A DNA stretch of 64,000 nt from Undibacterium sp049340185 (GTDB lineage Bacteria; Pseudomonadota; Gammaproteobacteria; Burkholderiales; Burkholderiaceae_D), in assembly GCF_049340185.1 (NCBI RefSeq), contig NZ_JBMPPC010000003.1, positions 248,001 to 312,000 of the forward strand. Reading direction: 5' to 3'. Made by a program: the position numbers and the translations under genes. Shown here piece by piece: positions 44,501 to 53,394 of the stretch. Each line of letters begins with the position of its first letter. The stretch's first letter is position 1. The notes under the pieces were generated by a model, which did not search any database, had not been told where the DNA came from, and was given only the letters and a program-made list of their open reading frames with translations.

Positions 44501-46927
44501 ATGCAATTTTCTGAAAACTGGCTACGCACTATGGTTGATCCGAAGATGTCTTCGGATGAATTGTCTCATCTACTGACGATGTCAGGATTGGAAGTTGAGG
44601 AAGTGGAGGCGGTTGCGCCACCTTTTAGTCATGTGGTTGTCGCCGAAGTTCGCGAGATTGCCAAGCATCCGGATGCTGATCGCCTTAATGTGTGCCAGGT
44701 CGATGTCGGTATTGGGACTTTGCTCAATATCGTATGCGGCGCGCCAAACGTTCGCGTTGGCATGAAGGTTCCTTGTGCAATGGCAGGTGCTATTTTGCCA
44801 CCAGGTCCAGATGGCAAACCTTTTGAAATCAAAGTTGGTAAATTGCGTGGCGTTGAATCGCAAGGCATGCTGTGCTCTGCACGTGAATTGAAATTATCTG
44901 AGGATCATGGTGGCCTGCTTGATTTGCCTGCCGATGCGCCCGTCGGTCAGAATTTCCGTGATTATTACCAACTGAATGATCTGAAATTCACTATTAAACT
45001 GACACCTAACAAAGCCGATTGTTTGTCTGTTCTGGGCGTAGCACGCGAAGTGTCTGCACTAACTGGCACTGTTTTGGTGACGCCGGAAATTAATCCTGTC
45101 GCTGTAACTTTGCAAGAAACGCTCAAAGTAAAAATCTCAGCCCCTGATTTATGTGGTCGATTCAGTGGTCGCGTTATCCGTGGTGTGAATGCAAAAGCGG
45201 CGACGCCTGACTGGATGAAGCAACGTCTGGAGCGTAGCGGTCAGCGCCCGATTTCGGCATTGGTCGACATTTCTAATTATGTGATGCTGGAGCTAGGGCG
45301 TCCAACCCATGTATTTGACCTTGATAAAATTCATGGTGACCTGGACGTTCGCTGGGGCAAAGCTGGCGAATCTCTCAAACTGTTGAATGGTAATACAGTC
45401 AGTGTTGATGAGTGGGTTGGCGTCATTTCTGATGATAAAGAGATCGAATCGTTGGCCGGTATCATGGGTGGCGACTCAACCGCTGTGAGTCTGGAGACAC
45501 AAAATATTTATCTCGAAGCGGCGTTCTGGTGGCCTCAGGCAATACAAGGCCGGGCCCGTAAATATAATTTTTCTACCGATGCGGCACATCGCTTTGAGCG
45601 AGGTGTCGATTATGCGACGACCGTCGAGCATATCGAACGCATTACCGCATTGATCGCCGAAATCTGCGGTGGCTCTTCCCAAGTGAAAGTGGGGCCAGTG
45701 GATGACCAGATCGTTAATTTGCCTCAGCGTCCTGCCGTGCGTTTACGTACTGCGCGTGCCGTAAAGATTATTGGTGTAGCACTGGATGACGCACAAATTG
45801 CCGATATTTTTACTCGCCTTGGATTAGTCTTTACCCAGACACCGGGAGAGTTTCTGGTGACGCCGCCTAGCTATCGTTTCGACATTGAGATTGAAGAAGA
45901 TCTGATTGAAGAGGTCGCGCGCGTTTATGGCTTTGAGAATATTCCGACCCGGCCACCAGTTGCCGCTAATGCGATGTTGATTGCGCCGGAAAATCATCGT
46001 TCCTTATTTACTTTGCGCCGTCAAATTGCGGATCTCGATTATCAGGAAGTCGTCAATTACAGTTTTGTTGAGGCCGCATGGGAAAAGGATTTTGCCGGCA
46101 ACGATGCGCCGGTTAAATTACTGAATCCAATTGCAAGTCAGATGAGCGTCATGCGCTCGAGCTTGATCGGTAGTCTGGTTGCGAACGCTCGTTACAATCT
46201 GAATCGCAAACTCAACCGTATTCGTATTTTTGAAATTGGTGCGGTGTATCTGCGCGATGTGTCGATCCCCGATGGGCCCTTGACCGTTGCTGGTTATGAT
46301 CAGCCTAAGCGTCTCGCTGCCTTGGCATATGGTCCTGTCGCAGACGAGCAATGGGGGCAGGCAACTCGTAATGTTGATTTCTTTGATGTTAAGGCTGATT
46401 TGGAAGCGCTGTTTGCGCCTAAAGTTTTGCGTTTTTCTAAAACCGAACACGTCGCTTTGCATCCGGGACGCTCAGCGACTATTGAATTTGAAGGTCAATT
46501 CGTCGGCATGATCGGTGAGTTGCATCCGCGTCTGCAGCAAAAATACGACTTGCCTTTAGCGCCTGTCGTTTTTGAAATCAGTACGAACGCTTTGCAAGCG
46601 ATTCAGCTACCTGTTTATAAGGAAATTTCAAAATTCCAGATGGTGACACGCGATATGGCATTGCAGGTAAAACAGTCAGTATCGGTGCAAGATTTGATGG
46701 ATGTATTTCATCATGAGGCGGCAAATAACGAAACATGTAAAATCTTGCAAGCCGTTGTTTTATTTGATGAATATCGCGGTAAGGGATTGGAATCTGACGA
46801 AAAAAGTCTTGCTTTCCGCTTTAGCTTGCAAGATACTCAAAGTACGTTACAAGACGATAAAGTTGAGGCAGCAATGGCCGCTTTGCTTGCTGCTGTAGCT
46901 GCTAAATTCTTCGCTAAATTACGTTAA
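44501..46927 (+). CDS. pheT: phenylalanyl-tRNA synthetase beta subunit
   Basis: Second subunit of PheRS, 808 residues. Order: OB-fold tRNA-binding domain (about 40-150, VVAEVREIAKHPDADRLNVC), B3/B4 editing domain (with GVAREVSALTG and RPTHVFDLDK), B5, catalytic-like core, and a C-terminal ferredoxin-fold anticodon-binding domain (FQMVTRDMALQV). Complete. Confidence 0.97.
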   Translation: MQFSENWLRTMVDPKMSSDELSHLLTMSGLEVEEVEAVAPPFSHVVVAEVREIAKHPDADRLNVCQVDVGIGTLLNIVCGAPNVRVGMKVPCAMAGAILPPGPDGKPFEIKVGKLRGVESQGMLCSARELKLSEDHGGLLDLPADAPVGQNFRDYYQLNDLKFTIKLTPNKADCLSVLGVAREVSALTGTVLVTPEINPVAVTLQETLKVKISAPDLCGRFSGRVIRGVNAKAATPDWMKQRLERSGQRPISALVDISNYVMLELGRPTHVFDLDKIHGDLDVRWGKAGESLKLLNGNTVSVDEWVGVISDDKEIESLAGIMGGDSTAVSLETQNIYLEAAFWWPQAIQGRARKYNFSTDAAHRFERGVDYATTVEHIERITALIAEICGGSSQVKVGPVDDQIVNLPQRPAVRLRTARAVKIIGVALDDAQIADIFTRLGLVFTQTPGEFLVTPPSYRFDIEIEEDLIEEVARVYGFENIPTRPPVAANAMLIAPENHRSLFTLRRQIADLDYQEVVNYSFVEAAWEKDFAGNDAPVKLLNPIASQMSVMRSSLIGSLVANARYNLNRKLNRIRIFEIGAVYLRDVSIPDGPLTVAGYDQPKRLAALAYGPVADEQWGQATRNVDFFDVKADLEALFAPKVLRFSKTEHVALHPGRSATIEFEGQFVGMIGELHPRLQQKYDLPLAPVVFEISTNALQAIQLPVYKEISKFQMVTRDMALQVKQSVSVQDLMDVFHHEAANNETCKILQAVVLFDEYRGKGLESDEKSLAFRFSLQDTQSTLQDDKVEAAMAALLAAVAAKFFAKLR

Positions 46928-47032
46928 CAATTTGGTGCAATTCAGTTAAATAAATAAAAATTATCATGATCATATTTTGCATAGAAGCTTAAAATGATTG
47001 GGTATGTTTTCAGTAAGTAGGATACAAATATA

Positions 47033-47446
47033 ATGAATGATCTGACTTCCGCAGAACTGCAATCGGTTCTTGATGCAGATTTGAATCGGGCGATGCGAGA
47101 AGCCAAAGCGCGCTCACAAGCGGAAAAAGAGCTGCCAACTCTGACGAAGGCTGAGCTGGCAGAACTCTTGTTTGAACAAGTCGGTTTGAACAAGCGCGAA
47201 GCCAAAGATATGGTGGAAACCTTCTTTGACGAAATCCGTGATGCGCTGGAGCGAGGTGAGGCGGTCAAGTTGTCTGGCTTTGGTAATTTTCAGTTGCGTG
47301 ATAAACCTCAGCGCCCCGGTCGTAATCCTAAAACTGGTGAAGAAATTCCTATTACCGCACGTCGTGTAGTTACTTTCCATGCGAGCCAAAAACTCAAAGG
47401 TATGGTCGACTCTGTTGGTAATCAACCCCTTGCACATGCAGCCTGA
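47033..47446 (+). CDS. ihfA: integration host factor alpha subunit
   Basis: Nucleoid protein that bends DNA as a heterodimer with IhfB. 137 residues. The HU/IHF fold starts at LTKAELAELLFEQVGLNKREAKDMVETFF; the DNA-intercalating proline lies in QRPGRNPKTGEEIPI. The extra N-terminus of about 36 residues is charged and helical, longer than the 99-residue E. coli protein, as seen in some betaproteobacteria. SD AGGA. Confidence 0.96.
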   Translation: MNDLTSAELQSVLDADLNRAMREAKARSQAEKELPTLTKAELAELLFEQVGLNKREAKDMVETFFDEIRDALERGEAVKLSGFGNFQLRDKPQRPGRNPKTGEEIPITARRVVTFHASQKLKGMVDSVGNQPLAHAA

Positions 47447-47454
47447 ATTCCCTT

Positions 47455-47826
47455 ATGAGTGAAATCAAGTTAGACGCGTTTGTGTTGCCTCCCATCCCTG
47501 CGAAACGTTACTTTACGATTGGTGAGGTGAGTGAACTGTGTGGCGTCAAGCCGCACGTACTGCGCTATTGGGAGCAGGAATTCACTCAACTAAAACCCGT
47601 GAAGCGGCGTGGTAACCGTCGTTATTATCAACATCACGAAGTTTTACTGATACGTCGCATTCGTGAGCTCTTATACGAACAAGGTTTTACGATTAATGGC
47701 GCACGTAATAAGTTAAATATGCATGCAGCAGTCATCGACGAAGTTTCTGATATCGAAGTAGCGCCGATTAATTTTTTGCGGATTCGTAATGAATTGAATG
47801 CTGTATTGACCCTGCTGAAGCGCTAA
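47455..47826 (+). CDS. MerR family transcriptional regulator
   Basis: 123 residues. Winged-helix MerR domain at about 17-88: YFTIGEVSELCGVKPHVLRYWEQEF and RRYYQHHEVLLIRRIRELLYEQGF. The short C-terminal part has no cysteine pair for metal binding, so it is not a classical metal sensor. Nine bases after ihfA and co-transcribed with it, the usual order in betaproteobacteria. Targets unknown. Confidence 0.92.
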   Translation: MSEIKLDAFVLPPIPAKRYFTIGEVSELCGVKPHVLRYWEQEFTQLKPVKRRGNRRYYQHHEVLLIRRIRELLYEQGFTINGARNKLNMHAAVIDEVSDIEVAPINFLRIRNELNAVLTLLKR

Positions 47827-47873
47827 GGCCACTAGGCATCTCATTGACGCCATGCCGGATGCTCCTGAGCATG

Positions 47874-47913
47874 AAAAAAGCGATGATTGTTCACTCAATC
47901 ATCGCTTTTTTAC
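47874..47913 (+). terminator. terminator of the thrS-ihfA-MerR cluster
   Basis: AAAAAAGCGATGATTG (47874-47889) pairs with CAATCATCGCTTTTTT (47896-47911) around TTCACT. Sixteen perfect pairs with a T run; it could act on both strands. Confidence 0.92.
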
Positions 47914-48229
47914 TCCTGTCTACTAAGTTATGTCGATATGCCCATTGAACGATATGCTCATGTTAAATCATGTGGCGAGTTAATTTGAGAACGAACTATT
48001 CGCTTGCTGGTCTGAGCGGTAATGGCCTTCGCCAGTTGCTTGCAGCGATGACTTCACCGTACGCCTTGTATCCCTCATTCAGCCTCATTCTCGCTTCGGT
48101 TGCAGGTGCTCAGATATGAATTCTTAATCTGTCGTATGATGAATTCCGTTGCTATTCACTTTCTAGAGTCGCAATAATTAATTGAACAAACACGCATCGA
48201 CACAGTCTATAAAGATTTGGAGCGAATCA
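47914..48229. other. intergenic region before the methyltransferase-like gene
   Basis: About 316 bases. A possible promoter TTGCTA/AATAAT (18-base spacer) lies near 48150-48180, in front of the following gene. CGATATGC occurs twice near the start. No convincing gene. Confidence 0.35.
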
Positions 48230-49090
48230 ATGAATACAATGAAATCTCAATCAATACAAAAATTACGTCGTTTGATCATTTTGGGTTCGGTCATGTTCGC
48301 CACATTCCATTATTCAACCGCAATGGCGGCTGAGGTAAACAGTTTGGATGCGGCGATTAATGGCAATTGGCGTTCGGATGAGAATCGTGCCCGTGATCCA
48401 TTTCGTCATCCAAAGCAAACGCTGGAATTTTTCGGTATTAAAGCGGATGCGCGGATCATAGAAATCACCCCCGGTGGTGGTGCCTGGTATGGAGAAATTC
48501 TTGCGCCATATCTGAAAGATCGCGGCCAGTACATTGCAGCTAATGCGGCTAGTGAAAAAGCACCGGCTAGCACGATGACTTATTACAATCGTGTTAAAGC
48601 GACTCAGGAGAAGAAGTTTTCAGCGGATCCGGAGCGTTATAGCAAAGTCCAAACTATTAGTTTTGACCCATCTGCGCCGCAGTTTGGGGCTGTAAGTTCG
48701 GCAGACTTTGTACTGACTTTCCGTAACGTACACAATTGGGTCGCCGATCACAATGAGGCGATCATCTTTAAAGCCATGTTCGACGTGTTGAAGCCGGGTG
48801 GTGTGCTTGGCGTTGTTGATCATCGTGCTAAAGCTGGTAAAGTGCTCGACGCTAAACTCATCGACTCGGGCTATTTGCCTGAGGATTATGTCATTACGCT
48901 GGCTCAGCAAGCTGGATTTAAATTACTGGCAAAAAGTGACGTCAATGCGAATCCTAAAGATAGCAGCGATTATCCGAAAGGTGTCTGGACTTTGCCTCCA
49001 ACTTATGCCGAAGGTTTGAAGGATAAAGAGACATATGCGGCAATAGGGGAGAGTGATCGCTTCACCCTCAGGTTCGTTAAGCCAAATTAA
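48230..49090 (+). CDS. exported class I methyltransferase-like protein (COG4798 type)
   Basis: 286 residues from the ATG at 48230 (GGAG ribosome site seven bases upstream). A signal peptide with RRLIILGSVMFATFHYSTAMA then AEV indicates export. The mature part has a Rossmann methyltransferase-like fold: IIEITPGGGAWYGEILAPYL (SAM motif I), SADFVLTFRNVHNWV, and FDVLKPGGVLGVVDHRA. It resembles the predicted methyltransferases of COG4798. S-adenosylmethionine is not normally available in the periplasm, so its activity is unclear. Monocistronic with its own terminator. Confidence 0.82.
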   Translation: MNTMKSQSIQKLRRLIILGSVMFATFHYSTAMAAEVNSLDAAINGNWRSDENRARDPFRHPKQTLEFFGIKADARIIEITPGGGAWYGEILAPYLKDRGQYIAANAASEKAPASTMTYYNRVKATQEKKFSADPERYSKVQTISFDPSAPQFGAVSSADFVLTFRNVHNWVADHNEAIIFKAMFDVLKPGGVLGVVDHRAKAGKVLDAKLIDSGYLPEDYVITLAQQAGFKLLAKSDVNANPKDSSDYPKGVWTLPPTYAEGLKDKETYAAIGESDRFTLRFVKPN

Positions 49091-49118
49091 TAATGTCTGT
49101 ATGATTTTGCCTTATCGG

Positions 49119-49155
49119 TAAAAAGAGTGATGCCCACAATTGGCACTCTTTTTTA
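49119..49155 (+). terminator. terminator of the methyltransferase-like gene
   Basis: AGAGTG-at-GCC pairs with GGCACTCT, preceded by an A run and followed by six T. Confidence 0.8.
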
Positions 49156-49201
49156 TTTTGCATATGACGTCGGCATTGACTAATGTTGTCGCCATAAAGA
49201 A

Positions 49202-49233
49202 AAAGGTCTGACTAAAAAATTAGTCAGACCTTT
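49202..49233 (-). terminator. terminator of the tRNA-Asn pair
   Basis: AAAGGTCTGACTAA pairs perfectly with TTAGTCAGACCTTT, directly after the 3' end of the second tRNA on the minus strand. Confidence 0.88.
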
Positions 49234-49239
49234 ATATTT

Positions 49240-49315
49240 TGGCTCCCCGACCTGGACTCGAACCAGGGACCTGCGGATTAACAGTCCGTCGCTCTACCAA
49301 CTGAGCTATCAGGGA
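49240..49315 (-). tRNA. tRNA-Asn(GTT), second of tandem pair
   Basis: 76 nt on the minus strand with encoded CCA. Acceptor TCCCTGA; anticodon loop CTGTTAA gives GTT. Identical to the copy at 49380-49455. Confidence 0.96.
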
Positions 49316-49379
49316 ATAGAAGAAATGATGATCTTCGTTAAACTATTTTTGCAGCTGATGCTGCGTACTTCAAATTCTG

Positions 49380-49455
49380 TGGCTCCCCGACCTGGACTCG
49401 AACCAGGGACCTGCGGATTAACAGTCCGTCGCTCTACCAACTGAGCTATCAGGGA
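49380..49455 (-). tRNA. tRNA-Asn(GTT), first of tandem pair
   Basis: 76 nt on the minus strand, identical to the downstream copy, 64 bases apart. Nearest to the promoter. Confidence 0.96.
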
Positions 49456-49467
49456 ACAGAGACAAAG

Positions 49468-49496
49468 ATTATATGCGCTTTTGCCCGAGCTGTCAA
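49468..49496 (-). promoter_or_regulatory. perfect consensus promoter of tRNA-Asn pair
   Basis: On the minus strand TTGACA, 17 bases, TATAAT: an exact sigma-70 consensus. The -10 ends 12 bases before the first tRNA. Confidence 0.88.
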
Positions 49497-49585
49497 AATT
49501 TTTCTATTGGCAAATGCCTAAGCTCGCGGTATCCGGCACGAAAACGGCAACTTACTCCGCTCTCATACCGGCTACTTATGACTAC

Positions 49586-50800
49586 TTAAAGCACGTTGGC
49601 AATCGCGTCGATGACCGCGTCAATATTACGGTTGTTGAGTGCGGCAACACAGATGCGGCCTGTGTCTACAGCGTAGATAGCGTTGTTGTCGCGCAGTTTT
49701 TCTACTTGTTCCTTCGTCAGGCCTGAGTAGGAGAACATGCCGCGCTGTTGCGTAACAAAATCAAAATTGTGAGCAGGTGCCCGAGCTTTCAGTTTTGCAA
49801 CAAACGCCGTGCGCATTTCACGGATGCGTACGCGCATGCCTGCCAGTTCTTCTTCCCATAGCTGACGCAGTTCTGGTGTTGCTAACACCGTTGCAACGAC
49901 TTGTCCGCCGTGGGTTGGTGGATTTGAGTAGTTAGTGCGAATGACGCGTTTGAGTTGCGACATGATGCGTGCGGCTTCCTCCGCACTGGAGGCGGCGATG
50001 CTCAGAGCGCCGACGCGCTCGCCGTACAGGGAGAAAGATTTAGAGAATGAGTTGGAGACGAACAGCGCACCACCTGCTTCAGCGAAGCGGCGTACAACTT
50101 TGCCATCGGACTCGATGCCGTCGCCAAAGCCTTGATAAGCCATATCCAGAAACGGCACCAGCTTGCGCTCAGTGACTACCTGGATCACTTTTGTCCACTG
50201 ATCGTCGTTCAGGTCGGCACCGGTCGGGTTATGGCAGCAAGCGTGCAGTAACACGATAGAGCCTTCCGCCATAGTTTTGAGTGCGCCCAGCATGCCGTCA
50301 AAATTAACGCCTTTAGTGACGGCATCATAGTACGGATAGGCATTCACTACGAAACCTGCAGACTCAAACAAAGCGCGATGATTTTCCCAGCTTGGGTCGC
50401 TGATCCAGACCTGCGCATCAGGTGCGAAGCGTTTTAAAAAATCTGCACCGAGTTTCAATGCACCTGTGCCGCCAATTGCCTGCGCCGTGATAGCACGTTT
50501 TTCCATAACAACAGCGCTATCAGCACCGAATACCAGCTCTTGTACGGCTTTATCGTATGCGGCCAGACCTTCGATCGGCAAATAAGTGCGTGGGGCATAT
50601 TTTTCCATCAAAATAGCCTCTGCTTTTTTGACGCATTCCAGCAGAGGTACTTTGCCGTTGTCATCGTAGTAGACGCCAACGCCGAGATTAACTTTTGCAG
50701 GATTTTTGTCTGCGTTAAAGCCTTCGGTGATGCCTAATATCGGGTCGCGTGGCGCCATTTCGATGGCGGAGAACAGGGAGGAAGAAACAGGAGCGTTCAT
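49586..50800 (-). CDS. aspartate/aromatic amino acid aminotransferase
   Basis: PLP-dependent class I transaminase of the AspC/TyrB type. 404 residues. The PLP lysine is in SNSFSKSFSLYGERVGAL; the NPTG motif (HNPTGADLN) and the substrate-carboxylate arginine region (RGMFSYSGL) are present. The N-terminus SLFSAIEMAPRDPILGI is typical. Whether it prefers aspartate or aromatic amino acids cannot be decided. Divergent from uvrB. Confidence 0.93.
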   Translation of the reverse strand: MNAPVSSSLFSAIEMAPRDPILGITEGFNADKNPAKVNLGVGVYYDDNGKVPLLECVKKAEAILMEKYAPRTYLPIEGLAAYDKAVQELVFGADSAVVMEKRAITAQAIGGTGALKLGADFLKRFAPDAQVWISDPSWENHRALFESAGFVVNAYPYYDAVTKGVNFDGMLGALKTMAEGSIVLLHACCHNPTGADLNDDQWTKVIQVVTERKLVPFLDMAYQGFGDGIESDGKVVRRFAEAGGALFVSNSFSKSFSLYGERVGALSIAASSAEEAARIMSQLKRVIRTNYSNPPTHGGQVVATVLATPELRQLWEEELAGMRVRIREMRTAFVAKLKARAPAHNFDFVTQQRGMFSYSGLTKEQVEKLRDNNAIYAVDTGRICVAALNNRNIDAVIDAIANVL

Positions 50801-50921
50801 CGTGATAATATGAAAAATTAGCCGTCAATTTTCTGACAGTGAGGTTGGAATAATGCCAATTGGTAATAATCTGGTAATGCCTTAAATTTCAACCATCCAT
50901 TCTAACAAAGGTAAGCGCCTC

Positions 50922-53036
50922 ATGGCTGTAGCATCGACAATTTCTGCTGAAAATAATAGCAACGCCACTATGCTGGACGAAGCGAAGTTTGTGAGCTTCC
51001 CCGATTCGCCGTTTCAGTTATATCAACCATTCCCGCCTGCGGGTGATCAGCCGACTGCTATCTCGAAACTGGTTGAAGGCGTTAATGACGGTTTGTTTTT
51101 TCAGACCTTACTTGGTGTAACGGGGTCTGGTAAGACCTACACGATGGCCAATGTTATTGCGCGCAGCGGTCGTCCGGCGATTATCTTTGCGCCGAACAAA
51201 ACATTGGCCGCCCAGCTGTACAGCGAGTTCCGTGAATTTTTCCCGCGTAATGCGGTGGAATATTTTGTTAGCTACTACGACTATTACCAGCCGGAAGCCT
51301 ATGTACCGCAGCGCGATTTATTTATCGAAAAAGATTCGGCGATCAATGAACACATTGAGCAGATGCGTTTGTCCTGCACCAAATCGCTGATGGAGCGACG
51401 CGACGTGATTATCGTTGCGACTGTTTCAGCCATTTACGGTATCGGTAATCCTAACGAGTACCACAAGATGATCCTGACCTTACGTGCCAAGGACAAGGTC
51501 AGTCAACGTGAAGTGATTGCCCGCCTGATCCAGATGCAATACACGCGCAACGAAATCGATTTTGGACGCGGTACGTTCCGGGTTCGTGGCGATACCATCG
51601 ACATCTTTCCCGCGGAGCATGCCGAGCTTGCCGTGCGCGTTGATATGTTTGATGATGAGATTGAAAATCTCCAATTGTTTGATCCGCTGACAGGCCGCGT
51701 CAAACAAAAAATTCCTCGCTTTACCGTCTATCCCGGATCACATTACGTGACGCCGCGTGAGACCGTATTGCGTGCGGTAGAAACGATTAAAGAAGAGCTG
51801 CGCGAGCGTCTCGAATTTTTCCGCAAAGAGAATAAACTCATTGAAGAACAACGTATCGAACAGCGTACCCGCTTCGATCTGGAGATGATGGCAGAGATTG
51901 GTTTTACTAAAGGGATTGAAAATTATTCGCGCCATCTTAGCGGTGCCAAACCCGGAGATCCGCCGCCGACACTGGTTGATTACTTACCCGCTGACGCACT
52001 GATGTTTCTGGACGAATCGCATGTGCTGACAGGGCAGCTTAATGGTATGTATAACGGCGACAGAGCACGTAAAACTAATCTGGTTGACTATGGTTTTCGC
52101 CTGCCGTCCGCACTTGATAACCGGCCGCTGAAGTTTGCCGAGTTCGAGAGCAAGATGCGCCAGACTGTGTTCGTCTCGGCGACGCCGGCTGAATATGAAA
52201 AGCAACATGCGGATCAGGTGGTTGAACAAGTCGTGCGGCCAACCGGTCTGGTAGATCCGCTGATTGAGGTGCGTCCCGCCTTGACTCAGGTAGATGATCT
52301 GATGAACGAGATCACGCTGCGAGTCAGTAAGAATGAGCGCGTTCTGGTCACGACATTGACCAAACGTATGTCGGAACAACTCACGGATTTTTTGAGTGAT
52401 AACGGTGTCAAGGTTCGTTACCTGCATAGTGATATCGATACGGTGGAGCGGGTTGAAATTATCCGTGATCTGCGTCTAGGAACATTCGATGTGCTGGTCG
52501 GTATTAACTTGCTGCGTGAGGGTTTGGACATTCCTGAAGTCTCGCTGGTCGCTATCCTCGATGCAGATAAAGAAGGCTTTCTGCGTTCAGAGCGCAGCCT
52601 GATTCAGACCATCGGTCGCGCTGCGCGTAACCTGAACGGTATGGCAATATTGTATGGCGATAAGATCACCGATTCCATGCGCAGGGCGATGGATGAAACG
52701 GAACGTCGCCGCACCAAGCAGGTTGCCTTTAACCTGGCAAATAACATCACGCCAGTCGGTATCAAAAAGCAGATCAAAGAGTTGATTGATGGGGTCTACA
52801 ATCCGCAAGAAGCCAAGCAGGAGCTAGAGGTCGCTCAGGAGCATGCGCGCTACGAAGTCATGAGCGAAAAACAAATCAGCCGTGAAATTAAACGTCTCGA
52901 AAAACTCATGCTCGATCACGCCAAAAATCTCGAATTCGAAAAAGCCGCTCAAGTCCGCGATCAGTTATCGCATGTGAAAGAATTGGTATTTGGTGCCGGT
53001 GGCAGTGACAATGTGTTGACGCTGAATCCAAAATAA
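50922..53036 (+). CDS. uvrB: excinuclease ABC subunit B
   Basis: Damage-verifying helicase of nucleotide excision repair. 704 residues. Walker A GVTGSGKTYTMAN, the beta-hairpin region (YFVSYYDYYQPEAYVPQRD), DESH box, motif VI (QTIGRAARN), and a C-terminal UVR domain (EFEKAAQVRDQL) for UvrC contact. The N-terminus is about 20 residues longer than in E. coli. I see no LexA-type box (CTGT-N8-ACAG) upstream. Confidence 0.97.
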   Translation: MAVASTISAENNSNATMLDEAKFVSFPDSPFQLYQPFPPAGDQPTAISKLVEGVNDGLFFQTLLGVTGSGKTYTMANVIARSGRPAIIFAPNKTLAAQLYSEFREFFPRNAVEYFVSYYDYYQPEAYVPQRDLFIEKDSAINEHIEQMRLSCTKSLMERRDVIIVATVSAIYGIGNPNEYHKMILTLRAKDKVSQREVIARLIQMQYTRNEIDFGRGTFRVRGDTIDIFPAEHAELAVRVDMFDDEIENLQLFDPLTGRVKQKIPRFTVYPGSHYVTPRETVLRAVETIKEELRERLEFFRKENKLIEEQRIEQRTRFDLEMMAEIGFTKGIENYSRHLSGAKPGDPPPTLVDYLPADALMFLDESHVLTGQLNGMYNGDRARKTNLVDYGFRLPSALDNRPLKFAEFESKMRQTVFVSATPAEYEKQHADQVVEQVVRPTGLVDPLIEVRPALTQVDDLMNEITLRVSKNERVLVTTLTKRMSEQLTDFLSDNGVKVRYLHSDIDTVERVEIIRDLRLGTFDVLVGINLLREGLDIPEVSLVAILDADKEGFLRSERSLIQTIGRAARNLNGMAILYGDKITDSMRRAMDETERRRTKQVAFNLANNITPVGIKKQIKELIDGVYNPQEAKQELEVAQEHARYEVMSEKQISREIKRLEKLMLDHAKNLEFEKAAQVRDQLSHVKELVFGAGGSDNVLTLNPK

Positions 53037-53394
53037 TCAATTCAGTCGAACTTGCGCTACATCAGAGAATGGGTTCTCTGCAGACAGGGTTTTTAGAAAT
53101 TTTCCATAGAGAGTTTCTGAAAACTCTGAGGGCGATACTCGATGGAATGGCATACTCCTGTCTATTCTCTGCGCTTTAGTGCCTCAGTGCTTCAGTGTCT
53201 CTTTGGTGAGAGCTCTTGGTTTTTGCGTAGGCCCAATGGGTGTAATTTTTAATGGGAGTTTTTTAGAAATTTCCGAAAAGTCTACGCAATGTTTGTGCGC
53301 CTCTTAGACCAAAAAGCCTCTGAAAGCCGCACAGACATTGCGGGAGGCTGTTTGACTATGTAAATATTTCAATATGTGAAGATACAGAAATTAC
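53037..53394. other. intergenic region with dispersed repeat copy C
   Basis: 358 bases between the convergent uvrB and the J-domain operon. Besides the repeat there is a small AGAGTTT-CTG-AAAACTCT stem near 53107-53125, without a T run. No gene. Confidence 0.5.
53160..53365. repeat. dispersed repeat, copy C, rearranged
   Basis: The 8-base-period block (53160-53220) is on the opposite strand relative to copies A and B; read on the minus strand it has units such as GCACTGA. The second block keeps the same direction: CGCAATGT (53285-53292) pairs with ACATTGCG (53335-53342), and GTGCG (53295-53299) with CGCAC (53328-53332). Confidence 0.6.

Noticed and set aside
50801..50921. Search for a LexA box before uvrB
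   Set aside because: No CTGT-N8-ACAG pattern was found; only a lone CTGACAG is present.
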